Shown: positions 31,359-40,475, counted from the stretch's first letter. The stretch: 64,000 bases of DNA from an uncultured Acetatifactor sp. (GCA_910586215.1 CAJUGH010000008.1:87395-151394), one strand, 5' to 3'. Notes: generated by a model from the sequence alone, not told the origin. Numbers and translations: made by a program.

Positions 31359-33755
31359 ATGGAACACCCAGAAGTCTTCATCAGTTATCACACCCAGACA
31401 GGGGCACAGGCTGTACAGGAGATCGTCTCCGTGCTGGAAAGCCGGGGCATCTCCTGCTGGTATGCTCCCCGGAATGTAGGCGCCAATTATGCCCAGTCCA
31501 TCGTGGAAGCCATCCGGGGCTGCCGGGTCTTCCTGCTGGTATTGAATGAGCGGTCCAATACCTCTGCCCATGTGCTCAATGAAATCAACTGCGCCTTCGA
31601 CAGGTTTAAGGAACACGAAGATATTGTCCTGCTTCCCTTCCGGATCGATGGCTGCCACTTGAGCGATGACATCTATTATTATCTGGGCCGTATCCACATC
31701 ATGGACGGCATCCTGCCTCCGGAAGAGATCCGGGTCCAGGAACTGGCCGGAAGGGTGTCTGCCCTTCTGGGAAAGAAATCCGTGCGCACCGGCGAATGCA
31801 GTGCTTCCCTCCTGGATATTTCCCCCTCTGCCCCGGAAAAAGACACACAGGAGAAGAAGACCTACCGCCTCATCGGCTCCATGGTCTATCCGGACAACAG
31901 CTTCGTAGGCCGCAGACGGGAACTGGAGCAGATGGCCCAGTGCCTGGATGGTGTGGAGAACAAGGTGTTCCTGGTAGGCATGGGCGGCATCGGGAAAAGC
32001 GAGATTGCCAGGATGTACCTCAAGGAGTATGTGGACCGGTATGATGTGATCCTGTGGACTTCCTTTGACAGGACACTGGCAGGAACCCTGGCAAATGACT
32101 CCCTGTTTGCCATCCAGGGTATGAGCAGGGAAGATTACCCGGAGGATGATGACGAGACCTATTTCAACAGGAAACTTCATATCCTAAAGGAGATCTCTGA
32201 CCGGAAAGTGCTCATTGTGATAGATAATTTCGATGTGACGGACGACCCACACCTGGAAGCTTTCTGCAGCGGATCCTACAGTGTGATCTTCACCACCAGG
32301 TACCACCAGCAGAACAGCCATATCGGGCAGATCGATATCGGCAAGATGGAATCGGAAGAAGAACTGTTGTCCCTGTTTGGGGCCGAGTACACCAGGGCAC
32401 TGTCCGGGGAAGCCCCAAAGCAGGTTAAGAAGATCCTGAAGCACCTGGAAGGCCATCCCCTCAGCATCCGCCTGGTGGCTTCCACCATGCAGAGCCGGAG
32501 AATTTCCCCGGAGAAGATGCTGGCCCTCCTGGAGAAAGGCGCCCTGGCTGCCAGGCAGGAAAATGCCACTGCCGCCAATATGATTTTCGGCCAGCTCAGG
32601 CAGGTGTTCCAACTCTCCACCCTGTCGGAGGAAGAGGTCTTCCTGCTGAAGAACCTTTCCCTAGTACCCCTGTCCGGCATATCGGTGGAGCAGTTCTTTG
32701 ACTGGTGCAGTACCGACCATTTTGAGGTCATTGACGGACTCATTGACAAGAGCTGGGTGATCCATAATCCCATTACGGATGAAGTCCACCTCCATCCCCT
32801 GGTCTGCGACCTGATGCAGGCGGAACTGGCCCGGGATCCGGGGAGTTGTACCAGCTATATCCATTCCTTGCAGGCTGCCTGCCAGGATACTTTCAACATC
32901 ACCTGGGAGGAGAAGCGCAAGCTGCTGGATTACGCCAGAGCCGCCAGTGACCGGATCCCTGATATACCTGCTTTGAAGGAGAAGATCTGGATGGCATGTG
33001 CCAGTATGCTGGCAGACTTTTTCGCCTACGAAGAAAGTATCCGTATGTACCGGAAGGCACTGGACGGCACCCGGGATACCGCACTTAGGACCAGGCTCTA
33101 CCACCACATTTCCCATATGCAGATTATCAGCGGCTACCCGGAGCAGGGCTGTGAGACTGCCGCCCAGGGGCTTGCGGAACTGGAGGGCATTCCCCTCTCC
33201 CAGATGTCCCTGGAAATGGGCTACTACCGCAATGAACTTCTACGGCGCATGTCCGAGTCCAACCGCACCCTGGGCAACTATGACACAGCCATCCGCTATG
33301 CCAGGGAAGCAGTTGCCACCTGCCAGGGCTTCTATTTCTCTACCCAGCAGTCTGCCACCGGGTGGGCCTTATACCATCTGGCACGCTCCCTGTTCGAAAG
33401 CGGTGAACTGAAGGAGAGCGAGGACACCATCCGCCAGGCATATGGGTTGTTCCAGGAAACAGACAATACCTGGTCCATAGAACACTGTTACGAACTGCTG
33501 GGACAGATTCTTATGAAGAAGGGCCAATTCGAGGAAGCCCTCCGATATACCAAGGAAGCCTTGGACATCCGCCACCGGCTCGCCGGTTCAGACCTGGATA
33601 TGCCTAATCTGGCCTACCAGGGGAATATCTACCGGGCCGCCGGGCAGGAGGAAAAGGCACGAGAATACTTCCGGCAGGCCGCAGAGGGATATCACAAGTG
33701 CGGCTGCTTCAAACTGGAAGAGAAAGTCCGCAATTATATGGAATATGGGAATTGA
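31359..33755 (+). CDS. TIR-NB-ARC-TPR protein (STAND NTPase, NLR-like)
   Basis: A 798-residue multidomain signalling protein. Residues 1-135 are a TIR domain: PEVFISYH at the start, CWYAPRNV in the BB-loop region, and HVLNEINCAF with Glu75 where NAD-cleaving TIRs place the catalytic glutamate. Residues ~180-450 are an NB-ARC/STAND NTPase: FVGRRRELE, P-loop GMGGIGKSE (207-215), Walker B VLIVIDNFD (284-292), FTTR sensor (311-314) and GHPLSIRL. The C-terminal ~330 residues are TPR helical repeats (for example YRKALDGTRDTALRTRLY), probably the trigger-sensing part. An AAGGAGG box precedes the ATG. In known bacterial TIR-STAND systems target recognition activates NAD depletion, so anti-phage defence is likely but unproven here. 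Confidence 0.88.
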   Translation: MEHPEVFISYHTQTGAQAVQEIVSVLESRGISCWYAPRNVGANYAQSIVEAIRGCRVFLLVLNERSNTSAHVLNEINCAFDRFKEHEDIVLLPFRIDGCHLSDDIYYYLGRIHIMDGILPPEEIRVQELAGRVSALLGKKSVRTGECSASLLDISPSAPEKDTQEKKTYRLIGSMVYPDNSFVGRRRELEQMAQCLDGVENKVFLVGMGGIGKSEIARMYLKEYVDRYDVILWTSFDRTLAGTLANDSLFAIQGMSREDYPEDDDETYFNRKLHILKEISDRKVLIVIDNFDVTDDPHLEAFCSGSYSVIFTTRYHQQNSHIGQIDIGKMESEEELLSLFGAEYTRALSGEAPKQVKKILKHLEGHPLSIRLVASTMQSRRISPEKMLALLEKGALAARQENATAANMIFGQLRQVFQLSTLSEEEVFLLKNLSLVPLSGISVEQFFDWCSTDHFEVIDGLIDKSWVIHNPITDEVHLHPLVCDLMQAELARDPGSCTSYIHSLQAACQDTFNITWEEKRKLLDYARAASDRIPDIPALKEKIWMACASMLADFFAYEESIRMYRKALDGTRDTALRTRLYHHISHMQIISGYPEQGCETAAQGLAELEGIPLSQMSLEMGYYRNELLRRMSESNRTLGNYDTAIRYAREAVATCQGFYFSTQQSATGWALYHLARSLFESGELKESEDTIRQAYGLFQETDNTWSIEHCYELLGQILMKKGQFEEALRYTKEALDIRHRLAGSDLDMPNLAYQGNIYRAAGQEEKAREYFRQAAEGYHKCGCFKLEEKVRNYMEYGN

Positions 33756-33845
33756 CATATGATAAGCCGGGATTCCTGCCTTGTCAATCTGACAGGATAT
33801 CCCGGCTGTGAGCTTAAAATGCTGGCAATGATGCACGTTTCTGTC

Positions 33846-34130
33846 CTAGGACAGCTTATCCTTCAGGCTCTCCGGCACACCATCCTCCTGCAGCAACGCC
33901 TGGACATTCATCCCCGGTGCCATGGTATCTACGATCCGTTCCATCTCTTCCCGGTTCTGGGCATCCTTACACCGCAGGATCATGTGTTCCTTGTCTGTCT
34001 CGCTGAGTCCCGCGTATCCCACCAGGTTCGGGTCATGTCCTGCCATGGCCGCCATCTCATATCCAAGGGGGATATCCGTGAGACCATATCCTGTTCCTGT
34101 GACTCCTCCTGCCAATCCATACATATCCAT
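33846..34130 (-). CDS. Small hypothetical protein
   Basis: A 94-residue soluble protein. The N-terminal third is glycine-rich (GLAGGVTGTGYGLTDIPLG). The rest is polar and helical (EHMILRCKDAQNREEMERIVDTM), ending in ESLKDKLS. The start at 34130 follows GGGAGG. The frame continues upstream to 34325 but those codons run through a dispersed repeat and terminator. It converges on the TIR-STAND gene, 90 bp away. No family was recognised. Proximity to the TIR gene is the only clue and may be incidental. Confidence 0.6.
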   Translation of the reverse strand: MDMYGLAGGVTGTGYGLTDIPLGYEMAAMAGHDPNLVGYAGLSETDKEHMILRCKDAQNREEMERIVDTMAPGMNVQALLQEDGVPESLKDKLS

Positions 34131-34240
34131 ATTGCTACCTCCCTGCCCCCAGCGGACCTTCAGCCACAGGATGCCCTCACAATCGGGCAGGAGAAGTTTA
34201 CTTTCCCTGCCCGATGAACGCGGCATTCGCCAGATGTGAG

Positions 34241-34277
34241 TGCAAGCACTCCCGCCTGGCTCATTGCTCGCGCAAAA
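34241..34277. repeat. Dispersed 37-bp intergenic repeat, copy 2
   Basis: TGCAAGCACTCCCGCCTGGC and the next 17 bases match 32 of 37 positions with 27661-27697. The rightmost bases are the T-tract complement of the adjacent leftward terminator. Confidence 0.7.
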
Positions 34278-34321
34278 GGGAAACAGCCTGTAGCCAGATG
34301 GTCTGCCACAGGCTGTTTCCC
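34274..34321 (-). terminator. Leftward terminator with a 14-bp stem
   Basis: GGGAAACAGCCTGT (34278-34291) pairs perfectly with ACAGGCTGTTTCCC (34308-34321). On the minus strand TTTT follows. The closest upstream leftward gene is GH35, ending 290 bp away, so it probably terminates that operon. Confidence 0.8.
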
Positions 34322-34453
34322 TCATGCGATACAGTGGTCATATCCCACTCTATCAGTCCCTTACCTGCAACCATGTACCCTGGAAGCGGACCAGTCCTTC
34401 TGGCACTTGTGTTCCAGTTCACGCGTCAGCCAGACCAGTTCATATTCGGGTGA

Positions 34454-34478
34454 AACAGTAACACGTAACGTTACTGTT
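34454..34478. repeat. Inverted repeat containing the dispersed GTTACTGTT motif
   Basis: AACAGTAAC-acgtaac-GTTACTGTT, a perfect 9-bp inverted repeat. The 10-mer GTTACTGTTC (34470-34479) also occurs in three other intergenic regions of the window. Confidence 0.6.
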
Positions 34479-34610
34479 CCATACCCTCATATGCTTCCAC
34501 ATGGTACAGATTCCAGTATGTACAGGGAGGAAAAAAATATGTGAAAATGTAATTGTAATACATATTTTGGCAGATTTTGTGCTCTTCTGCCTGGCAAAAG
34601 CCAATGGGAA

Positions 34611-36353
34611 CTAACCAATGTCCGGCGTATCCCTTAGCACAATCTCCCCCGGGGCCTTTCCCTCTGTCTCGAACAAGATGATCTCATTCTGTCCTTTCCG
34701 CAGCAGAGGCGCCGGGATATAGAGCCGCCTCTGGGGACCGATCTCCCAGAACCTTCCGATGTTGCATCCGTTTACAAAGGCACAGCCTTTTCCCCAGCCT
34801 GCAAAATCCAGGAAAGTATCCCCAGGTTCTTTGGTCTCGAAGGAGAATTTGTAAAAGGCAGGCGTCCCAGGCAGGTATGCTCCGCCAAAATCCACCCTTT
34901 CTATGTGATCCAAAGGCAGCGGATACTGCTCCCAGTGGTTGTGCATGTGGCCATTGATCTGCACACAATGGTCTATACCTTTGCGCTGCTGCTCCATCCT
35001 GGGGCCAAAGTTCACCCGGCCCATATTCTCCACCAGGATATCCATCCTGGCTCCTTTATCCACAGGCAGATGCAGTTCATGTTCCTCCAGAAGCTCCCTG
35101 TCATACAGGGTCAGCACCGGCTTATCCTCCACCAGGATATTGGCTCTGTCGTTTGCCCCCCAGAGGCGGATCTTGTCCAGATTCTCCTCGCTGTGCAGAA
35201 AAGTGCGGTACAGAATGTAGCCATAGTTCTGCCCCAGGCGTTCCATGGACTGAGGGGAAATGGCAGGTATTCCCTGACTGAGTGTGTCCAGGGTAGACGA
35301 CAGGCTCACCTTATCCCGGACCTGCAATGGCCCATAAGCCTTGCGCGTGATCTGGGTAGAAAAGGTCATCTCGGGCAACTTCGTATATTTGCCAATGACT
35401 TCCCTGTATCTGCGGTACTTTTCCGTGATCTGGCCATCCTCTGTGAGCACTGCGTCATAGTCATAGGAAGTTACGTCCGGCGTCAGTTCATCGTAGTAAT
35501 TGGAGCCGTTCATAAAACCGAAATTCGTGCCACCTTCGAACATGTAAATGTTCACATGGCCCATTTCCAGCATTTTATCCAGGTCCTGGACACTCTCCTC
35601 CAGATTACCTCTCATATGCCCCCCGTTGCCCCAGTGGTCGAACCATCCCACCCAGAACTCGGTACACATCAGCGGGCCTCCCTCCGTATATTGGGCCAGT
35701 GTCTGGAAACGCTCCCTGGTCCTGGAACCAAAGTTCCCAGTGGGTAGTACACCTGGCAGCTTCCCACCGTTTAAGCTCTCCGGGAAAGGCCCGTCCGAAG
35801 TCACCAGAGGCACGTCCACGCCGCCCTCCACCATCAGATCCCGGATGGCACCCAGATACTCCCTGTCGTTGGCATAATAGCCATATTCATTTTCCACCTG
35901 CATCAGGATCACCGGACCACCTCTGGTGCACTGCCAGGGTGTGAGCCTGGGAAGCAGCACCTGGTAATAGTCCCGTACATGGCCCAGAAATGTAGGATCA
36001 CTGACCCTGAGCTTCACACCATCCGCTGCCAGCAGCCAGGCAGGAAGTCCTCCGAACTCCCATTCCGCACAGATGTAGGGAGACGGGCGGAGGATCACAT
36101 ACAGCCCCAGTTCCCCAGCCAGCCGGATGAAGGACTCTACATCCAGTATCCCCTCAAAATGGAACTCTCCCTTCTTCGGTTCATGCAGGTTCCAGGGGAT
36201 GCAGGTCTCCACCGTATTGCACCCCATGTTCTTGAGCTTCTCCAGCCTGTCCTGCCAGTACTCCGATACTGTGCGGAAATAATGGAAAGCGCCGGAGATA
36301 ATCTGCACGGGTTTTCCATCTGCATAAAAACTGTCTCTGATCTCAAATTTCAT
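34611..36353 (-). CDS. GH35 beta-galactosidase
   Basis: A 580-residue glycoside hydrolase that releases terminal beta-galactose. The N-terminal barrel has the GH35 signature PVQIISGAFHYFR, CIPWNLHEP, and RPSPYICAEWEFGG. Catalytic residues are the acid/base Glu156 in QVENEYG and the nucleophile Glu232 in CTEFWVGWFD. The C-terminal part (about 380-580) is a pair of jelly-roll domains. There is no signal peptide, so it is intracellular. It is the last gene of a leftward series and follows a radical SAM gene by 32 bp, an unusual partner. No lactose transporter is adjacent. Confidence 0.93.
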   Translation of the reverse strand: MKFEIRDSFYADGKPVQIISGAFHYFRTVSEYWQDRLEKLKNMGCNTVETCIPWNLHEPKKGEFHFEGILDVESFIRLAGELGLYVILRPSPYICAEWEFGGLPAWLLAADGVKLRVSDPTFLGHVRDYYQVLLPRLTPWQCTRGGPVILMQVENEYGYYANDREYLGAIRDLMVEGGVDVPLVTSDGPFPESLNGGKLPGVLPTGNFGSRTRERFQTLAQYTEGGPLMCTEFWVGWFDHWGNGGHMRGNLEESVQDLDKMLEMGHVNIYMFEGGTNFGFMNGSNYYDELTPDVTSYDYDAVLTEDGQITEKYRRYREVIGKYTKLPEMTFSTQITRKAYGPLQVRDKVSLSSTLDTLSQGIPAISPQSMERLGQNYGYILYRTFLHSEENLDKIRLWGANDRANILVEDKPVLTLYDRELLEEHELHLPVDKGARMDILVENMGRVNFGPRMEQQRKGIDHCVQINGHMHNHWEQYPLPLDHIERVDFGGAYLPGTPAFYKFSFETKEPGDTFLDFAGWGKGCAFVNGCNIGRFWEIGPQRRLYIPAPLLRKGQNEIILFETEGKAPGEIVLRDTPDIG

Positions 36354-36385
36354 GTCTATACCTCCTTGTGCGCTTCAACAGATGG

Positions 36386-37387
36386 CTAACTTCTCACGGT
36401 ACAGCAAAACCTTTCGTCCGTCACATCGTAGATATCAATATGGTTTTGCTTTATGTAGCGCTTCTGCCATTTCCAGAATAAATCCCTGGGCCGATACAGC
36501 CTCGTGTTGGCCGGGTCTCCATACAGATGTGCAAGTTCATGGATGGACGGTATTGTCTGGTAGTACGCATCATCCAGGCCTTCCACATATGCCACCATTT
36601 CATCACAACTCATACTCTCTAATAGTGCAATATTATCCTTGCGAAGGGAGATGATAAGTGCCCGGTTCGTATAATCCGGCAGTTCTCCCTCTGACAGCCA
36701 CTCCTGCTCCGTCTTGTATCTGCTGCCCTGGATCCTATCCTTCACTGTATCAGGCAATGCCATATAGCTTTCCCTTGTTAGGCGGACATCTTCTGTCAGG
36801 TTGCCGCGCCCTCTGTAATCCGGCAAAAAAGCATGGATATGACTGATATCCGTTATCTTCCGAAGGATCAGGATGAGCTCCTCCAGCATGTCTTTGCTCT
36901 CTTCCGTAATCACCAGACTTGGCGCACACACGATACCAGCCCGGGCTACACTATCTGCAAGCTGTAACATGAACTGATAATCCCCTTTTCTGGCGGCAAA
37001 TATATCGTGATATTCCTGGTTCCCAAAAAAGGTGATATCAATCATGTTTATGCCAGCCGATTTCAGCCTTGCAACAAAGTGATCCGTCTGCCCCTTGTCC
37101 CGTATGGCAATACCATTACCTTGTAAGAATCCGGTAGCAGCACCTGTGGAACGGTTGAAGGCGATATTGTCGAACAGTTCCGGATACTCTGCACAATAAG
37201 CAATGGTATACATGGGTGTACTGGAAAAATTGCCAGCCTTACTCCATTCCACGAATTTTTCTGCTATTTTCTTTCCCCGGTAATAGTCGACTCCCTCTGC
37301 CTTTTTACAGGACTGTAGAAGGCAATACCGGCAGGCACACCCACAGGGCGCATACAAATTCTGAATCGTTATGGAAATCGTATTCAT
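36386..37387 (-). CDS. Radical SAM protein, unassigned
   Basis: A 333-residue radical SAM protein. The cluster motif CGCACRYC (CX3CX2C) lies near residue 15 in the context IQNLYAPCGCACRYCLLQSC. A fourth cysteine follows closely. The expected GGE-like motif is not clear; ITFFGNQEYHD may play this part. Later segments (IHAFLPDYRGRGN) resemble class-B-like barrels. There is no C-terminal SPASM cysteine set, since only CC near the end remains. The start at 37387 is picked for an AGGTGA box; a GTG at 37396 is an alternative. It is 24 bp from the amidase gene and so in the same operon. Function is unknown. Confidence 0.75.
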   Translation of the reverse strand: MNTISITIQNLYAPCGCACRYCLLQSCKKAEGVDYYRGKKIAEKFVEWSKAGNFSSTPMYTIAYCAEYPELFDNIAFNRSTGAATGFLQGNGIAIRDKGQTDHFVARLKSAGINMIDITFFGNQEYHDIFAARKGDYQFMLQLADSVARAGIVCAPSLVITEESKDMLEELILILRKITDISHIHAFLPDYRGRGNLTEDVRLTRESYMALPDTVKDRIQGSRYKTEQEWLSEGELPDYTNRALIISLRKDNIALLESMSCDEMVAYVEGLDDAYYQTIPSIHELAHLYGDPANTRLYRPRDLFWKWQKRYIKQNHIDIYDVTDERFCCTVRS

Positions 37388-37411
37388 TGGCATCACCTGC
37401 TTTATAACAGA

Positions 37412-38593
37412 CTACTCAGTCCCTGGTACAAGCAGATACTGGTCAATACCATTGGCGATACCTGTAACGATCTTGTACTGGTAATCCTCCGTGGCCATCA
37501 AAGCATCCTCATCCGGATTTGTCATATAGCCCATCTCCACAATGGTGACAGGAACCTGGCACCAGTTGATACCACTCATGGTATCTGTCTCCCATACCCT
37601 CTGCTTCTTGCACCCGGTGGCTGCCACCAGTTCATCCAGCACATAGGTGGACAGATCCTTGCTCTGGGTATACAGTTCACTGTTGTACGGGTTGTTTTTT
37701 GTCTGGCAGATGGTCATGGCACCGCTTACAGACGTATCTGTGGAACCATTGGCATGTACCCGGATAAAAGCGTCTGCTCCTGCATCATTGGCCACAGCCG
37801 CCCGCTCCGAATTACTGATATTCACATCATGGCTGGTGCGAACCATGATGACTTCATACCCACGGCTCTCCAGTTCTGTCTGAAGCTTCAAAGCCACCTG
37901 TAGAGTCAGTTCATATTCATTCAGTCCACTGGTCTTCCCACTGGTGCCGCTGGATACCTTTGCTTTGGTCTCTGTGGCCCCGGGACCTATCGGTTCCTTC
38001 TCGGAATTCCCCTTCCCTTGATGGCCTGCGTCAATAACTATCAGATAACCATTGCTCCCCTCCACCTTCTCCCTAAGATATGCACTGGAGACATAGTAGA
38101 TACCGCCATCCAGCAGGATACGGCTCCAGTCTTCCACTGTGTCTATCACCCCCACCTCTGTATGGTTCGCCAGGATCTGGTAGACCTCCGATTCTGTGGA
38201 AGGCGCCGTCCGTACATTCACCCGGTCTGTGGTATAACAGACCATGGAAGGAGAAGGCAGCTCTGGTACAGTTGCATCCTCCTCACCAGAGTCAGATTTC
38301 CAGGCCGGATCCCCTTCAGCATCCGCTACACTTCCTTCTGCCTGGCCATTCTCAGTATCTGTCCCCTGGTCTCCTTTCATGCCCTGGTCCTCTTCCCCAC
38401 CTTGATCATCCTCATGGTTCGCCTCATCTGCTCCGGTAAACGCCTCTGTCTGCTTCGATCCGTCCACATCCATCCCCTGTCCTTCATCTGCATCCCTGCC
38501 ACATCCCGCCAATACAGCCAGGATACATCCCACAACTAACAGACTTGTCCAGCACCTCTTTGGTTTTCTGTTTCCTTGTATTACATCCCTCAT
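37412..38593 (-). CDS. N-acetylmuramoyl-L-alanine amidase lipoprotein (Amidase_3) with SH3 domain
   Basis: A 393-residue cell-wall amidase that cleaves the MurNAc-L-Ala bond. The N-terminus is a lipoprotein signal with lipobox LAGC at ~28-31. A long acidic linker (to ~115) is followed by an SH3 domain (about 118-175; DRVNVRTAPSTESEVYQI). The amidase_3 domain (180-390) has zinc/catalytic motifs VIDAGHQG, a Glu in NEYELTLQVA, the His of IRVHANGS and Glu in IVEMGYMTN. It lies between the YARHG gene and the radical SAM gene with short gaps, in a leftward operon of envelope proteins. Confidence 0.93.
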   Translation of the reverse strand: MRDVIQGNRKPKRCWTSLLVVGCILAVLAGCGRDADEGQGMDVDGSKQTEAFTGADEANHEDDQGGEEDQGMKGDQGTDTENGQAEGSVADAEGDPAWKSDSGEEDATVPELPSPSMVCYTTDRVNVRTAPSTESEVYQILANHTEVGVIDTVEDWSRILLDGGIYYVSSAYLREKVEGSNGYLIVIDAGHQGKGNSEKEPIGPGATETKAKVSSGTSGKTSGLNEYELTLQVALKLQTELESRGYEVIMVRTSHDVNISNSERAAVANDAGADAFIRVHANGSTDTSVSGAMTICQTKNNPYNSELYTQSKDLSTYVLDELVAATGCKKQRVWETDTMSGINWCQVPVTIVEMGYMTNPDEDALMATEDYQYKIVTGIANGIDQYLLVPGTE

Positions 38594-38644
38594 ATTACCA
38601 GTCTCCCCTTCCCTTTCCAGCCGGTATCCTGCCCGAATCTCTTG

Positions 38645-39838
38645 TCATCTGTATCCTTTAGCCTTCTCATATTCCACGATCAAGTCCCGGTTGAAAATCT
38701 GATACTCATTGAGCATACTTTCCTGGAAATCTCCGGCTTCAATAGAAGGCACATACCAGTCAAACTGACTAAAATAGGACTGTAATGCCTCATCATTGAA
38801 CTTACGCCCCATTCTGGCATAGATGCCATTGCGGGCAATCCGGCACATATCCGCATCCAGCCCTTCCAGTTCCTCCATTGTAAAATACCTGCTGTCACAA
38901 TTCATAATGAACTCCGTCAGCGGATCCGCTTCCTTTGGAGCAGGATCTGAAGTCTCCTCCGCAGACTCCCCTTCCCGGGATTCGCCGGAGGCATCCGCTT
39001 CCTGGCCAGAGGCTGCTCCCACTTCGGCAGAAGCAGTGCCGGCTTCCTGTCCGGGATCCTGTGTGCCTTCTGGTGCCTGGGATACTTCTCCTGAGCCGGA
39101 AGCTGCCTCTCCTGGTTTTGATTCCACAGGATCCGTTTCCAAAGAAGCCTGCCCATCCTCCTGGTCTGCTTGCTCTTCCTGGTCTTTCTGATCCTTCCGG
39201 TCCTTGACATCTGCCTGGAAAACCGGGAAAGGCAGCAGGCCTTCTGCGGCTGCGTAACCAAAGCCTGCCCCTACTGCCAGGGCCACCAGGATAAACAGGA
39301 TAATCAAAAATACCAGGCCACCCCTTTTCTTCTTAGGCACAGGGGGCTGCGGCGACACGATGGGCTGCGGCTGCGGTGCAACGGCCTGCTGTGGCGGTAC
39401 CGGTGCCTGCAGCTTTGTTTCTGCTGTTGGTGACTCTTCCTGTATTTTGCCTTCTGCAGGATTTTCTGTGGGTTCAGACACGTTCTCCACAGACTCTTCC
39501 GCTTCCAAAGACGGCTTCTCCACAGTTGCCAATGTCTCTGCCCGGACAGATGTCCCTTCTGCTTCTGCCTGCACCGGCACTTCCCCTGCCACCGGGATTT
39601 CCTCTGCTGCCGGCACTTCCTCTGCTTCCACATGCGCCGGAATCTCCTCTGCCTTCCCCTCTGACGGTGCGAACAGGGACAGAACCTCCTCTGGTATGGG
39701 AGTTCCATCATTGCCGCAGAAACGGATCCTCCTGGTGATCACTTTCCCACAGGTAGGGCACCGGGGAACCATCTTCCCACACTTATCGCAAAACCTTGAA
39801 TCCTCCATAATCTCCTGTTTGCAGAATATACATTCCAT
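38645..39838 (-). CDS. Zinc-ribbon membrane protein with C-terminal YARHG domain
   Basis: A 397-residue protein. The N-terminus has paired zinc ribbons (CIFC ... CDKC, CPTC ... CGND). A long Glu/Ala/Pro-rich low-complexity segment precedes one transmembrane helix at about 175-197 (LVFLIILFILVALAVGAGFG). The exported acidic stretch is followed by a C-terminal YARHG domain (about 325-397) with MCRIARNGIYARMGRKFND. The family is thought to face the cell wall. The start at 39838 is selected by AAAGGA and by the first zinc ribbon. It lies 17 bp downstream of the interrupted gene 39855-40475. Confidence 0.85.
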   Translation of the reverse strand: MECIFCKQEIMEDSRFCDKCGKMVPRCPTCGKVITRRIRFCGNDGTPIPEEVLSLFAPSEGKAEEIPAHVEAEEVPAAEEIPVAGEVPVQAEAEGTSVRAETLATVEKPSLEAEESVENVSEPTENPAEGKIQEESPTAETKLQAPVPPQQAVAPQPQPIVSPQPPVPKKKRGGLVFLIILFILVALAVGAGFGYAAAEGLLPFPVFQADVKDRKDQKDQEEQADQEDGQASLETDPVESKPGEAASGSGEVSQAPEGTQDPGQEAGTASAEVGAASGQEADASGESREGESAEETSDPAPKEADPLTEFIMNCDSRYFTMEELEGLDADMCRIARNGIYARMGRKFNDEALQSYFSQFDWYVPSIEAGDFQESMLNEYQIFNRDLIVEYEKAKGYR

Positions 39839-39854
39839 ATTTTTCGGTTCCTTT

Positions 39855-40475
39855 CTATGGACCAAGCTGAATGCCTGTTTTCTCCTCAAATTCCTGCGCC
39901 CAGGAGGCATCCTGGTAGAACAGGAATACCTCCTGCCCCATGTCACTACAGCCGAAAATCTATCTTCCCGTATGGCCTGGAAGTGCTTCTATGATGGCGT
40001 TCAGTTTGTCCAGCATGGAGACATCCAGCCAGTCATCTAATACTTTCAATAATATCTCACAAGGCCGTCCATTGCAAGTAAAAGTAAGGGTCATTTCACC
40101 CCGGCCCTCTTCCCAGTCAACCTGGCTGTAGTCTATCTGAATCTGGTCGAATACCAGGTCGCCTCCTGCCATACTCTCCATTCCTCTTAAGATGTTTTCA
40201 TAGTCCCCCACAATATCGGCAGCTTCTACATCAAACCAGTAAACCTGCGGCACATTTCCTACAGACTCCTGGTTCTTCCCCTACCCGTCCCTAAAGCTCA
40301 GCCCCCTCAAAAGACCACAGAAAGGCGTTTCTTCTACACAGCTCCTGTATATTTCATTCTCCATCCATTGTTCCAGTTGCTCCACCACATCGTCCGGCAC
40401 CTGGAACCCAAGCTCCTCCAGGATCTCCTTCTGCCTGTCCAACGGACTCTTACGACATGCATCTTCCCATGCCAT
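39855..40475 (-). pseudogene. Hypothetical gene interrupted by two in-frame TAG codons
   Basis: One continuous 207-codon frame, without frameshifts, carries TAG at codon 65 (40281-40283) and codon 172 (39960-39962) and ends with TAG at 39855-39857. The three segments read as one protein: MAWEDACRKSPLD..., then VGNVPQVYWFDVEAAD..., then GQEVFLFYQDASWAQEF. The end fits the operon, as the next gene starts 16 bp later. Composition stays protein-like throughout. The simplest reading is a recently inactivated gene. The window uses TAG as an ordinary stop elsewhere (for example rpsK), so genome-wide recoding is unlikely. No family was recognised. Confidence 0.7.

Larger units (their letters stand above)
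34131..34610. other. Repeat-rich intergenic region
   Basis: 480 bp without a gene. It contains the second copy of the 37-bp repeat, a 14-bp perfect-stem terminator, a GTTACTGTTC-containing inverted repeat and AT-rich DNA up to the GH35 stop codon. No ORF here looks protein-like. Confidence 0.65.

Noticed and set aside
39855..40475. Genome-wide amber recoding (for example pyrrolysine)
   Set aside because: TAG ends ordinary genes in the window, including rpsK and the SPL-type gene, so general recoding is not supported.
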